Notes: generated from the sequence alone by a model not told the origin. Positions 45,844 to 54,480 are shown, numbered from the stretch's first letter. The stretch is DNA of 64,000 nucleotides from Brevibacillus humidisoli (GCF_020923435.1 NZ_CP087263.1:1941970-2005969); one strand, 5' to 3'. Program-made: numbers and translations.

Positions 45844-46446
45844 TTAGACCTTGAATCGATTTGTCTTCATGTTTAGATACCAGATGAGAGAGATGGAGAT
45901 TAAGCTGAGCAGTACTGTGCATAAACCGACAACCCCGGTATAGGGAACCAGTTCATCAGGCAACCAGGGATGGATATCCATGACATAGTCGAGAAAATCG
46001 TTGTTCAGCGTCCACAAGGCGGCAACCCCTACCGGCAGCCAACTCAGCTTGTAAAAGCGGGAATAAAGCAGTGACTCGACCGCCATTCCGGCATGGGACA
46101 GCATCAACATGATGTCAGTCCCTCCCACTTCGTTCCCCAGTGTCCAACCAGCAACAATCACGGCGACCGCCCATACGCCATATTTGAAGTTCGTAATCGC
46201 AGCCAGTGCTTCCAGTATCGGGATCTGCCTGCCGATAATATACGTAAACAGCACAAGGGTAAACAGCCCGCTGCCCGTAGGACTATCTGGTACGAATATT
46301 CGAAAGAAAGCCGGATGGGTATCGGCCAGTTGATGATGATACCAGTAAAATCCGTAGATGGTTCCCAGCAGATTGACGATAAACAGCGTCCAGAGGAACC
46401 ACGACTTGCCTAGCGAGTCGCGAAACCACTCCCATATCCATCTCAT
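45844..46446 (-). CDS. ypjA: YpjA membrane protein (DUF1405)
   Basis: The 200-residue product has about six membrane helices, with FLWTLFIVNLLGTIYGFYWY first and VGLCTVLLSLISISLIWYLN last. It has the conserved acidic stretch WTLNNDFLDYVMDIHPWLPD. Function is unknown. It lies between qcrC and ypjB as in B. subtilis. A qcr terminator precedes it by about 100 bp. Confidence 0.92.
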   Translation of the reverse strand: MRWIWEWFRDSLGKSWFLWTLFIVNLLGTIYGFYWYHHQLADTHPAFFRIFVPDSPTGSGLFTLVLFTYIIGRQIPILEALAAITNFKYGVWAVAVIVAGWTLGNEVGGTDIMLMLSHAGMAVESLLYSRFYKLSWLPVGVAALWTLNNDFLDYVMDIHPWLPDELVPYTGVVGLCTVLLSLISISLIWYLNMKTNRFKV

Positions 46447-46545
46447 CTCATCGTCTCCTGTTTCTGTACAACCTTCACTTTTTCCATCGTTGGTGCGCCT
46501 CGTTCCTTTCCCAATCCTTCATTCATACAATAGAAAGGGAGCCTG

Positions 46546-46583
46546 AAAAGGAAAAGCTGACCGAGTTGTCAGCCAGCTTTCCC
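46546..46583 (-). terminator. Terminator after qcrABC
   Basis: On the minus strand GGAAAGCTGGCTGAC pairs with GTCAGCTTTTCC (46582-46550) with minor interruptions, followed by TTTTC. It starts 12 bp after the qcrC stop. Confidence 0.75.
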
Positions 46584-46594
46584 CTATGGTTTGC

Positions 46595-47389
46595 CTACTT
46601 CAGACTTGCCATGTATTCGGTCAGTTCCTTAATCGTTTGTTCGTCCGTAATCAAGCCACCTGGCATACCTGGCGGCTTCCCGTTCTTGATAATCTCCGCA
46701 AGTTCTTCGGCCGAGTACTTCTCACCGATCTTTTGCAGATTGGGCCCCATGCCGCCCTCCATATTGCCTCCGTGACAGCCAATACAGCTTTGCTGAGCTG
46801 TCCAGATATCTTCGGCTGTGAAGCCCGGATCAGCCTCCTCGGCAGGAGCAGGTGCGGGTGCAGCACCGTGTGAGCCTCCTCCAGCTTGGCTTGGATGGTT
46901 TCGATTATGCTCATCCATCGCAGCCCATGTCAGGTAAAAGAGTGACACTAGAGAAAGAAGCATAAGTCCGGAGGCGACTGGCCTGCGGATCGGGCGCCGT
47001 TCCTTCCCAGCATCCAACCATGGTGCCAGAAACAGTGCACCGAACGCGATTCCCGGAATGATGACTGTACCCAAAACAACCCAGTCACCAGCAGCCCACG
47101 GATACTTCAAGAGTTGATACAGAAACAAGAAGTACCAGTCCGGCAGCGGTACGAACGATGTATCGTTCGGGTTCGCCTTCGCCGTCAACGGAGATTCATG
47201 CGAAACCGTCAGGACGAGGAACCCGACCAAACCTACGGCTGCTACCATCCACTCTTTCAGCAGGAAGTTCGGCCAAAACGGTTCCGATTTTCCCGGAAAG
47301 TCGGAGTAAGACGGAGCAACATTCGGGATGCGCTTCGCAGGTACCCGAGAGTCTCCGACGAAGGTAGCATCTTTATCGTGTTTTGCCAT
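46595..47389 (-). CDS. qcrC: Menaquinol:cytochrome c reductase, cytochrome b/c fusion subunit
   Basis: QcrC of the Bacillus-type bc complex fuses cytochrome b subunit IV helices with a haem c domain. The 264-residue product has three helices (MVAAVGLVGFLVLTVSHESP first) and the quinol-site segment VPLPDWYFLFLYQLLKYPW. A Pro/Ala linker and the haem site CIGCHGG (near 204) with the Met ligand in GMPGGL follow. It acts in aerobic respiration at the membrane and is third in qcrABC. Confidence 0.97.
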   Translation of the reverse strand: MAKHDKDATFVGDSRVPAKRIPNVAPSYSDFPGKSEPFWPNFLLKEWMVAAVGLVGFLVLTVSHESPLTAKANPNDTSFVPLPDWYFLFLYQLLKYPWAAGDWVVLGTVIIPGIAFGALFLAPWLDAGKERRPIRRPVASGLMLLSLVSLFYLTWAAMDEHNRNHPSQAGGGSHGAAPAPAPAEEADPGFTAEDIWTAQQSCIGCHGGNMEGGMGPNLQKIGEKYSAEELAEIIKNGKPPGMPGGLITDEQTIKELTEYMASLK

Positions 47390-47413
47390 GCTAATTCCTC
47401 CTTATCGAAGACA

Positions 47414-48085
47414 TCATAGTGGTCCAGAGATACCCTGACGACGAATCATGATAAAGTGGGCACCCAGCAGACCGAGCAAACCTGCAGGCAGGAAGAAGAC
47501 GTGAATCGCAAAGAATCGCGCCAAAGTCTGGGCACCAACGATATCGCCACCGGTCAGCAGCGTTTTTAAGTAAGGACCAACGACTGGCACGGTCTGGGCA
47601 ATCTCCAAACCTACCTTGGTTGCGAAGTATGCCGTATTGTCCCACGGCAACAGGTAGCCGGTAAAGCCCAATCCCAACATCACGAAGAAGATGAGCATTC
47701 CGACAACCCAGTTCATCTCACGCGGCTTTTTGTACGAGCCGGTGAAGAACACCCGCAGCGTGTGCAGGAACATCATGACGATTACCAAGCTTGCTCCCCA
47801 GTGGTGCATGCCGCGCACGATGTTTCCGAACGCTACTTCGTTCTGCAAGTATTTTACTGACTCATAAGCGTTATTGATATCTGGAACATAGTACATAGTC
47901 AAAAACATTCCAGATAAGATTTGAATAACGGTAATAAAGAACGTCAAACCCCCAAAACAATAGACGAACGCGGAAAAGTGGTGTGCCGGGTTCACGTGCT
48001 CTGGAACTTCGTGGTCCGCCAAATCACGCCACATCGGGGTGAGATTCAGGCGCTCGTCGACCCAATCGTACATCTTGTGCATCAT
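47414..48085 (-). CDS. qcrB: Menaquinol:cytochrome c reductase, cytochrome b subunit
   Basis: The 223-residue b6-type subunit carries two b haems. The His ligands are in GMHHWGASLVIVMMFLHTLR and the AIHVFFLPAGLLGLLGAHF helix. LLPWDNTAYFATKVGLEIAQ carries the quinol-site region. The start immediately follows the qcrA stop, and qcrC follows after 24 bp. Confidence 0.97.
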   Translation of the reverse strand: MMHKMYDWVDERLNLTPMWRDLADHEVPEHVNPAHHFSAFVYCFGGLTFFITVIQILSGMFLTMYYVPDINNAYESVKYLQNEVAFGNIVRGMHHWGASLVIVMMFLHTLRVFFTGSYKKPREMNWVVGMLIFFVMLGLGFTGYLLPWDNTAYFATKVGLEIAQTVPVVGPYLKTLLTGGDIVGAQTLARFFAIHVFFLPAGLLGLLGAHFIMIRRQGISGPL

Positions 48086-48604
48086 CTATTCTTCCACCCC
48101 CGGTCGTGGATTCGGTATGATTTTCCCCAGATAAAGCTTGCCGTCTTTAATTTCTGTTTCGTACATGTCCAGCGATTTGGTCGGCGGCGTGCCAAGTACG
48201 TGCTCACCATCGATTTTGTAGCGCCCCATGTGGCAAGGACAGAAGTACTCGTTCGGATAGTCGGCACTCGTGTTCCAGTCTACGGTACAGCCAAGGTGCT
48301 TACAGATCGGCGAGAGCGCCAAAATCGTGCCGTCGTCCAGTTTGCGCACCCACGCGGCCAATGTGGATTCAGACTCATACCAACCGTCTTTGGTATGTAC
48401 TTTAAATTCCACACGTTTTGGTTCTGTTCCAAACTCGTCCACGCTTCCTACCGCTACTTTATCTCCACCGCCCGCCACTTTCAGCATCGGGTCAATTGCA
48501 AACCGTACCATCGGGGTGATCATGCCTGCAGCAAGGAAACCGCCAGTCCCCATCAAGGCGTAGTTAAGGAATGTACGTCTGGAAATTTCCTGTTTGTCAC
48601 TCAA
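48086..48604 (-). CDS. qcrA: Menaquinol:cytochrome c reductase, Rieske iron-sulfur subunit
   Basis: The 172-residue product has an N-terminal twin-arginine-like anchor (SRRTFLNYALMGTGGFLAAG) and a Rieske domain with CKHLGC and CPCHMGRY, the two Cys and two His ligands of the 2Fe-2S cluster plus the disulfide Cys pair. The start is TTG with AAGGAGGGG upstream. It is the first gene of qcrABC. Confidence 0.97.
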   Translation of the reverse strand: MSDKQEISRRTFLNYALMGTGGFLAAGMITPMVRFAIDPMLKVAGGGDKVAVGSVDEFGTEPKRVEFKVHTKDGWYESESTLAAWVRKLDDGTILALSPICKHLGCTVDWNTSADYPNEYFCPCHMGRYKIDGEHVLGTPPTKSLDMYETEIKDGKLYLGKIIPNPRPGVEE

Positions 48605-48680
48605 CCTGTCTTCCCCTCCTTATCCTGTAAAATGACGTAACAATGGTACTGCATACGTCTCCTTACACTAGGTCAAACCA

Positions 48681-48709
48681 ATAATAGCTAACCCCTTTTT
48701 AGATGTCAA
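48681..48709 (-). promoter_or_regulatory. SigA promoter of qcrABC
   Basis: On the minus strand TTGACA (48709-48704) and TATTAT (48686-48681) are separated by exactly 17 bases, about 77 bp upstream of the qcrA TTG. Confidence 0.85.
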
Positions 48710-48836
48710 GAATGTCCACAGGGCGAGCCCCGTTGCAAACGGGGGAAAAAACGAGATTGTTGAGATTTTGTCAAAAATGGCGTCGGGTACTAGTAGTATG
48801 GCCAAAAGAAAAAGCTTCTATCTGCCAAACCACGCC

Positions 48837-49256
48837 CTATCCCAACGATCGCCATGATTCGATAATCGCTTCATGCAATACGTCAACCGCCGCTTGGAAG
48901 CGAAGCGGGTCGGCCAGATCCTCCTCCCAAACTGATAAGGTGTGTACGACAGATGCATCCCGATCATATTCGTAGATCCACTCATCGCCGGCAAAGCGAA
49001 GGATAACGTAGACGGGAAAACCAGCTGGCAAAAAAAACACGTTGCGGCCTTCCCCCTGATAAGTGAGCGGTAACTGCAGTACCCTGCCCTTCAATCTCTG
49101 CTCCACAGCAAGGGCTGCATTTGCCAGTGCGGTCATCCGTTCAACATGCCGGGGCACGGCCAGTTCCTGCCGATACAAATAAAGAGGGAGCAGTGCGGTA
49201 TCAACGTAAGACCGCAACTCCTCCCAGTTGTTCAGTTGCTCGCTTGTCCACTGCAT
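48837..49256 (-). CDS. ypiF: YpiF-like protein (DUF2487)
   Basis: The 139-residue cytoplasmic product starts MQWTSEQLNNWEELRSYVDT and has FFLPAGFPVYVILRFAGDEW. It matches the DUF2487 family, represented by B. subtilis YpiF directly upstream of qcrA. Function is unknown. The gap to qcrA (232 bp) holds the qcr promoter and a GC hairpin. Confidence 0.88.
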   Translation of the reverse strand: MQWTSEQLNNWEELRSYVDTALLPLYLYRQELAVPRHVERMTALANAALAVEQRLKGRVLQLPLTYQGEGRNVFFLPAGFPVYVILRFAGDEWIYEYDRDASVVHTLSVWEEDLADPLRFQAAVDVLHEAIIESWRSLG

Positions 49257-49321
49257 GCCAGATCCCCTTTTTCAAACGATCAGTCTGGATCTAGCTTACC
49301 ACGGTCGGAGAGGACTGGCAA

Positions 49322-49531
49322 TCATCCCGTCTCTGACTGTTCATATGTCATGATTTCGCGCAGCTCGGCCGTCAATCGTAAAAAGGACTCCTTGTTCTTC
49401 ATTGCCAGAGCCTGGTCAATCTCCTCATACAGTGCTTTTTTGCGAAGCGACCTCATTTCCCGATCAATCGCAATCTCCGACAGCAGCCCAGCCAATACGT
49501 TTTGTTGTTGCATGTAATTCGGCCTTTCCAT
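49322..49531 (-). CDS. IDEAL-domain small protein
   Basis: The 69-residue product is nearly all an IDEAL-type helix hairpin: KALYEEIDQALAMKNKESFL followed by RLTAELREIM. The EEIDQAL stretch is the family signature. In B. subtilis the gene here, ypiB, encodes a longer protein with an N-terminal UPF0302 domain before the IDEAL part, and only the IDEAL part is present here. GAGGGA lies seven bases before ATG 49531. It begins 11 bp before the upstream gene's end is cleared, so the two are coupled. Confidence 0.8.
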   Translation of the reverse strand: MERPNYMQQQNVLAGLLSEIAIDREMRSLRKKALYEEIDQALAMKNKESFLRLTAELREIMTYEQSETG

Positions 49532-49542
49532 TTGTTCATCCC

Positions 49543-50658
49543 TCACTTTAACAGAATCGTGGTTTCTGCAAAACCATTAAACTCTCGCATCCAAGATCGA
49601 CAAGCGTAGGTTGCAGCATAACACCATTCATTGTCCACCTGTGCTACTTTTAGCAGGCCCAGATGAACCATCATCTTTAAGATTCGATTATGTAAGATGC
49701 TGATCGAGTCATCGTAGTAAAACGGCTTGATAAAAGGCTGCAGGATCTCACGCAGTTCACACTGGGTGATCCAACTGCTGCCGGCCATTAAGGGGATCAG
49801 TTGAACCAGCATAGGCAGGTTGGGAATCGCTCGCTTGTACAGACGCATCCAAAAGCGGATCAAATCATGGTACGTCTCATCGGAATAGCTGCCGACCAGC
49901 CACTCTCCCCCTCGCCCGGTGATCGATACCTGGCCCGTCAGTTCCTCGATCCATCCCTGATAGAAGCAGAAATCATACAAGAGAGAAAAACGGTCGGGGT
50001 ACTGGTCAAAATGGAGGCCGTAGCCAAAACGCCATTTCTCTTTGCTGATTGGCTCTTCCTTGATGTGAAAGAGGCGAAGCAACTGCAGCTGGTAGCGTTT
50101 ATACATGCCGCCATCCGTGGTGAGCGGGATCGGTGCTTTCTCCAGGAACTGCAGGAACAAATAGATATCGTCGCAAGCAGCCGTCCCTTCGTCACGATAG
50201 GCTTTCGGCTCAGGTAAGGATTCAGTGTTGTCTCCTCGCCTTGATTCCAGCCAGACTCTCACATACGGCTCCCTCAGGTCAATCGGTGCCTGGAACTCCC
50301 CGCTCTGAGCCCCTTTCACCGGGAAGAGCCAGCCGCGTCGCAGTGCACTGGCGATCACTTTTCGTGGCTGCTCGTTTGACTTTTCCGCTGATCCTCCCAG
50401 TGCCAATCCAGCCTTGGCCAACAAATCTTCAAGTGTAAACGTGCTGCGCTTGTCCAGAAACAACAGCAGTAGGAAGTGAACCTCCTCTGGCGTCAAACGC
50501 TCTACTTCCGCCTGAATCGTCTGTCGCAAGCGCAAACTGCCAAGCAGGGTCGTGATCAATTCATTTTTGGAGTTGAGGTTGCACTCACACCCGTAATGTC
50601 CGGCAATCTGGTGCAACTGTCTAATATCCGTATAGACAAGAATTTCTGCCAGATTCAT
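49543..50658 (-). CDS. Hypothetical protein (371 aa), possible winged-helix repeats
   Basis: Starts MNLAEILVYTDIRQLHQIAG and is soluble, with no signal peptide. The pattern of helices, for example LTPEEVHFLLLLFLDKRSTF then TLEDLLAKAGLAL, recalls tandem winged-helix or helicase-associated domains. I cannot name the family. It sits between the TPR gene and the IDEAL gene. Function is unknown. Confidence 0.75.
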   Translation of the reverse strand: MNLAEILVYTDIRQLHQIAGHYGCECNLNSKNELITTLLGSLRLRQTIQAEVERLTPEEVHFLLLLFLDKRSTFTLEDLLAKAGLALGGSAEKSNEQPRKVIASALRRGWLFPVKGAQSGEFQAPIDLREPYVRVWLESRRGDNTESLPEPKAYRDEGTAACDDIYLFLQFLEKAPIPLTTDGGMYKRYQLQLLRLFHIKEEPISKEKWRFGYGLHFDQYPDRFSLLYDFCFYQGWIEELTGQVSITGRGGEWLVGSYSDETYHDLIRFWMRLYKRAIPNLPMLVQLIPLMAGSSWITQCELREILQPFIKPFYYDDSISILHNRILKMMVHLGLLKVAQVDNEWCYAATYACRSWMREFNGFAETTILLK

Positions 50659-50728
50659 TTTGCGAATCCCTCAATCTTTCGCTTACTTTACTCTCATTCT
50701 TACCAAGATTCGCCAACCTAAAACAAAT

Positions 50729-50753
50729 AGGAAGCTGCAGGTTGCAGCTTCCT
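50729..50753 (-). terminator. Terminator after the ypiA-like TPR gene
   Basis: AGGAAGCTGCA (50729-50739) and TGCAGCTTCCT (50743-50753) form an 11-bp perfect stem with a three-base loop. On the minus strand it is followed by ATTTGTTTTAGG. It begins 15 bp after the stop codon at 50768. Confidence 0.8.
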
Positions 50754-50767
50754 GTTGAGAAGACGTT

Positions 50768-51715
50768 TCATATATCCGTCTCTTCTTCCGACAGATCCCA
50801 TTGATCGTGCAGGTTTTGATACTCTCTGGCCTCTTCATAGCGGCCTGCTTGTTGGAGCAGCGCCACCAAACGGCGTATCTGATCGGTGTCAAAGCCGGAC
50901 AAGCTGACATACTGCTTAAGTGCCGTTATCGCCTTCTCCGTCTGACCGGATGCAAGCGCGATATCCGCAAGCAAGGGATAGGCGGTAACATATTCCTCAT
51001 CGAGCACAAGCAGTTTCTCAATATGTCCTTCTGCCTCCACCAACCTGCCCAGGTGGAAAGCCATCATGCCGCAGCCAAACAGGATCTCTGGCGATTGATC
51101 CCGTTCGAGCGCCTGCCGGTACAGGTCGTATGCGGCTTCAAAATCACCACTCTGAGCCAGTGTCCTCGCTCTCGTCACCAAGGAGGAGAGATCGGGATGA
51201 TCTACCTGCTGGAGGTATGCGACAGCATCGCTGTTACGTCCCAAGCGCGAGTATAATTCGCTTAAAGCGACCAGCAGCTGTTGGTTATCCGGCTCCAGCC
51301 TGCGGGCCTGTTCCACGTATTTTACTGCCACTTCATCAAGACCTTGCAGCGCGTACAAATCACCGAGCAAAAGGTATATCCGAGCCTCTTCAAATCCCTC
51401 TTCCATCAAACTGTACAACATCGCCTGTGCCTCGTCGAATTGTTCTTCGTCCAGAGCGATCTCAGCGAGCAGAAGCTCTGTCTCCATCCTGATCTCCGAC
51501 CTCTCTGGCACCGAGCCCATCACCATTCGAGATACTTCTTTGGCTTGTTCAAGATGCCCCAACTGATACCAGACATCGGCCAGATACAGCATCACTTCCG
51601 GAATCGCTTTTCCGTGTTCCTGCACCTTTCTCAAGACTGTTAGTCCCAGTTCGAGCTCATCTTCTTTGATTTTGGCAACGCCCTCATCGATCACTTGCAG
51701 CCACTTTTTGTGCAA
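50768..51715 (-). CDS. ypiA: TPR protein at the ypiA position
   Basis: The 315-residue cytoplasmic product is made of about eight TPR units, for example VLRKVQEHGKAIPEVMLYLA, ARIYLLLGDLYALQGLDEVA and AEGHIEKLLVLDEEYVTAYP. B. subtilis has the TPR gene ypiA at this position between aroA and ypiB/ypiF; that protein is about 420 residues, so this one is shorter. The function is not known. The symbol rests on synteny. Confidence 0.75.
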   Translation of the reverse strand: MHKKWLQVIDEGVAKIKEDELELGLTVLRKVQEHGKAIPEVMLYLADVWYQLGHLEQAKEVSRMVMGSVPERSEIRMETELLLAEIALDEEQFDEAQAMLYSLMEEGFEEARIYLLLGDLYALQGLDEVAVKYVEQARRLEPDNQQLLVALSELYSRLGRNSDAVAYLQQVDHPDLSSLVTRARTLAQSGDFEAAYDLYRQALERDQSPEILFGCGMMAFHLGRLVEAEGHIEKLLVLDEEYVTAYPLLADIALASGQTEKAITALKQYVSLSGFDTDQIRRLVALLQQAGRYEEAREYQNLHDQWDLSEEETDI

Positions 51716-51762
51716 TGATTAACACCTCTGTTCCGGTTTCGTTACACTTGTTTTCCCATGTG

Positions 51763-51791
51763 GAAAAAGACCGTCCGTGGACGGTCTTTTT
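51763..51791. terminator. Symmetric terminator after the anti-sigma gene
   Basis: AAAAAGACCGTCC and GGACGGTCTTTTT form a perfect 13-bp stem with A/T runs on both sides. It begins 10 bp after the anti-sigma stop codon. Confidence 0.9.
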
Positions 51792-51801
51792 ATGTACATC
51801 G

Positions 51802-52425
51802 TCAGGCACGCGTCAACCAGCTCATCGCCAATACGGTAACCAGTATACCGAAAAAACCGAAAATCAAACCGTAATTCGGCTTTGTGCCCGCCTGCTCCTG
51901 ATTGAGGTCATAACCGATCCCTCCCGCTGCAGAAGCGACCTGACTGCTGTCAGGTGGAACAGTGGCGGTAGCAGACTCCCCTTGATCAGTCGTAATCTCA
52001 ATCGATGCAGAGATTACCTCGGTCTTGGTCGGGGTGACAATCGTTCCAGCCATCAACTTCTCCTCACCCGAATGAGTGTAGAGGGCAAAGGAACACAGAG
52101 CGAGCAGCACCATCGCGGCGAGTGCCCCGAGCCTGCGCATTCGCGCTGTGACGGTAAACACTTTTCGCCCGATCGGAATAGCCCATTTCTCTTCTGAAAG
52201 GATACGCTCCATGACGGCATCGACAATTGATTTTTTCGGAGAGTGAACATTGGCATACTTTTCTTTTTCAGCCTGTATCCACTTGCCGCTATCCTTCCAG
52301 AGATCATGTTCCGTCCGACACGACAGACAAGTCTCCAGATGCTGATCGAGACGGCGTCGGGTGATCTCGGGCAGCAGGTTGTCGGTATATTCGGTTAGCA
52401 ATTGTTGCGCTTCTTCGCATTTCAT
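51802..52425 (-). CDS. Membrane anti-sigma factor with zinc-finger (zf-HC2) domain
   Basis: The 207-residue product has the N-terminal anti-sigma zinc motif HLETCLSC (about 29-36) and a cytoplasmic linker. A first helix lies near 97-115 (LGALAAMVLLALCSFALYTH), then an external Thr/Ser-rich segment and a second helix near the C-terminus (YGLIFGFFGILVTVLAMSWL). Proteins of this kind hold an ECF sigma at the membrane until a signal triggers release. Its start overlaps the sigma gene stop by four bases. Confidence 0.92.
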   Translation of the reverse strand: MKCEEAQQLLTEYTDNLLPEITRRRLDQHLETCLSCRTEHDLWKDSGKWIQAEKEKYANVHSPKKSIVDAVMERILSEEKWAIPIGRKVFTVTARMRRLGALAAMVLLALCSFALYTHSGEEKLMAGTIVTPTKTEVISASIEITTDQGESATATVPPDSSQVASAAGGIGYDLNQEQAGTKPNYGLIFGFFGILVTVLAMSWLTRA

Positions 52426-53018
52426 CGTTTGTTCATCCCTTCGGCTTCTTCCAGATAAGCATCCATCATGTAGGACTCCAGCTGCATTTTAATGCTCTGG
52501 CGGGCCCGAAACAGCAGGGATTTAACGGAACTAACCGTCAGGTCGAGAATGCTGGCGATCTCGTTGTATTCCATCTGTTCGTATTCTCTCAGGATTAGTG
52601 CCGAGCGCTGTTTCTCAGGCAAGTTGTTGATTGCTTGGCGCACCAACACTTCACGCTCCACACGGAGTAGCTGCTGCTCCGGCATGCGCTCAAACGAGGC
52701 AACTGGAACCTGAACCGTGTCCTCGAGATACACGTCCGAATTCCGGCTTTTCCGCAGTTCGCTTAACACCGTATTTCTGGCAATCGTATACAGCCAGGTG
52801 GAGAATGTCGCTTCGACATCGCGAAAGGAGTGGATGCTTCGATACGCTTTATAGAAAGTCTCCTGGCAAATGTCCTCTGCCATGTGCTCCAAATGGGCTT
52901 GTCGCAGCATATGCAGGACAAATGAGAAGATTTTCTTTTCATAACGGGATATCAATTCAGCGTACCATTCAATGTTGCCATCCTTGATTTCGCGTATCAG
53001 TTGGGAGTCGGTGATCAT
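52422..53018 (-). CDS. ECF-family RNA polymerase sigma factor
   Basis: The 198-residue product has sigma region 2 (HLEHMAEDICQETFYKAYRS and FSTWLYTIARNTVLSELRKS) and region 4 (LPEKQRSALILREYEQMEYN followed by EIASILDLTVSSVKSLLFRA). It lacks sigma regions 1 and 3, as expected for the ECF class. The anti-sigma gene overlaps its end. A promoter of ECF form stands upstream, implying autoregulation. The signal is unknown. The pair is inserted between aroA and ypiA, where B. subtilis has no sigma gene. Confidence 0.95.
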   Translation of the reverse strand: MITDSQLIREIKDGNIEWYAELISRYEKKIFSFVLHMLRQAHLEHMAEDICQETFYKAYRSIHSFRDVEATFSTWLYTIARNTVLSELRKSRNSDVYLEDTVQVPVASFERMPEQQLLRVEREVLVRQAINNLPEKQRSALILREYEQMEYNEIASILDLTVSSVKSLLFRARQSIKMQLESYMMDAYLEEAEGMNKR

Positions 53019-53074
53019 CAGGTATACCCCCTCAGCGATTCCGATCCCCCCAAACGGCTTACTATATCTAGTTA

Positions 53075-53100
53075 TACCGTTGAGGAGGATAAAAAGTTGC
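53075..53100 (-). promoter_or_regulatory. Candidate autoregulated ECF promoter upstream of the sigma gene
   Basis: On the minus strand GCAAC (CAAC at 53099-53096) is followed by 16 bases and CGGTATAAC (CGGTA at 53079-53075). The layout matches ECF promoters and resembles the site at 8824-8852. The start codon lies about 55 bp downstream. Confidence 0.65.
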
Positions 53101-53263
53101 GCTAACTCGGCTTCATTTTTTTCGATTTTTTCCGACGGTGATCTTCTGTGCTGCCAGGTGAAGCATTACTCCTGTAGACGCCTTTTGTCCGTAAACCATA
53201 AGGATGAAATGTGTTCAGTCACAACACAAAACCGTATGAAAGAAGCGCGCGTGCACGTGTAGA

Positions 53264-53284
53264 AAAACCCCAGGTTGTGGGGTA
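53264..53284 (-). terminator. Terminator after the degenerate amidohydrolase gene
   Basis: CCCCA and TGGGG pair around a short loop on the minus strand, followed by TTTTTC, directly after the stop codon at 53285. Confidence 0.75.
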
Positions 53285-54415
53285 TCAAATCGCGTAATGA
53301 TATGGTCGCATCTCCTGCAAATACCGACCAGCCCCTACCACATCGGAGTATGTATCATGTCGATAAATCCAGCGACCTTTCGACATCACGAAAGCTGGTA
53401 GGCATACTTCACTAAGGTTGAGCATAGTAGAAAGATCAAAATTTGTCAACCATTCTGCTTTTTTTAACAACCACAGATCGGCGTCTGCCCCCGAAAGCAG
53501 GCTCCCTTTGCGCGGGTACCAACCGATCGCTTTTGCAATATTTGTCGAGGCAAGTCTGACCAACAGCTGCAGCAGTTGCTCCGAACCATACTCCCGTACA
53601 GAAAGATGTGGTGTCCAGTGGTCGATCGGGCAAAACGCCGGGAAATAGGTGTACCAGTTCTTGGACAGGAAACCTAGTGCGGCCGAAAGTTGGCTGCCAT
53701 GCACTTGTACCACTCGATAAAACATCTCTCCCTCATGACGAGGCTGCAGATGCAGCCCTTTATCGGCGACCCACGTGCGAATCTGGCCGTGCAGGCAATC
53801 AGCCGTCCACAGTTCGATCGCGTCGGATCGCTCTGCAGAAGTGAGTGGCGCTGTTACAGGAATATGCAAATGAATGGATAACCGCTCCTGTGCTGCCAAC
53901 TGATAAAGTGGAAGCCAGTCGATCCGCATCAGATCTTCATACCGATGTATGGTAACTTCAAACAGACGGAATCCCAAGTCCTTGAGCATCCGCAGGTGCG
54001 GCCTGGTCAACATAGAGGCATCCAGTCCCATTCGGATACCGTAATCAATGGAACTATTGTAATGAGGTGTAAGATGGTACCGGATCTGACCTCGCTCCAT
54101 CCATGAGTCCAATCGCTGGGTATGAAGGACGGCCGTAACACCTCTACGGATCAGATGTCGGATCTGTTCTTTATACCATACGGACCGCTGCAGTTCGGAT
54201 GGCGACAGTCGGGAGAGGAGAATCAGGCCGGGAAGCACGTAGTATCCGGTTGCGTCAAAAATCTTCAATTGTCGGCCATTGCCGGTTCTGCGAATCTGCA
54301 ACGTCTCTTTGCCGATTCGGCGAATGACTCCATCTTCGATCCATAAGTCGGCCTGCACCATTCGATAGGCCGTTACGAGTGTCCCACCCCGGATGATGAT
54401 GGTTTGACCTGCCAC
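53285..54415 (-). CDS. Degenerate amidohydrolase (dihydroorotase-like), probably not catalytic
   Basis: The 376-residue product opens like an amidohydrolase: QTIIIRGGTLVTAYRMVQAD, then WIEDGVIRRIG and YVLPGLI. Where family members carry DxHxH, this one reads LPGLILLSRLSPSEL, so the first metal ligands are missing. Later parts keep family marks: NIAKAIGWYPRKGSLLSGAD and ADLWLLKKAEW. It may bind a ligand without catalysis. The frame opens at 54523, but GTG 54415 has AAGGGG nine bases upstream and gives a family-like start. The ribosome binding site lies in a nested hairpin. Confidence 0.75.
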   Translation of the reverse strand: MAGQTIIIRGGTLVTAYRMVQADLWIEDGVIRRIGKETLQIRRTGNGRQLKIFDATGYYVLPGLILLSRLSPSELQRSVWYKEQIRHLIRRGVTAVLHTQRLDSWMERGQIRYHLTPHYNSSIDYGIRMGLDASMLTRPHLRMLKDLGFRLFEVTIHRYEDLMRIDWLPLYQLAAQERLSIHLHIPVTAPLTSAERSDAIELWTADCLHGQIRTWVADKGLHLQPRHEGEMFYRVVQVHGSQLSAALGFLSKNWYTYFPAFCPIDHWTPHLSVREYGSEQLLQLLVRLASTNIAKAIGWYPRKGSLLSGADADLWLLKKAEWLTNFDLSTMLNLSEVCLPAFVMSKGRWIYRHDTYSDVVGAGRYLQEMRPYHYAI

Positions 54416-54423
54416 AGCTTGTA

Positions 54424-54480
54424 CCCCCTTGCACGGTGAGATGCTGAATGCTCGTAGTACGAGCATATGTGCCAAGGGGG
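54424..54480 (-). promoter_or_regulatory. Nested hairpin enclosing the ribosome binding site of the 54415 gene
   Basis: On the minus strand CCCCCTTG (54480-54473) pairs with CAAGGGGG (54431-54424), which contains the ribosome binding site. Inside lies ATGCTCGTAcTACGAGCAT (54466-54448), a 19-bp near-perfect palindrome with a one-base centre. The outer stem would hide the start signal in the RNA. The inner palindrome may be an operator or a stable helix. Confidence 0.55.
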
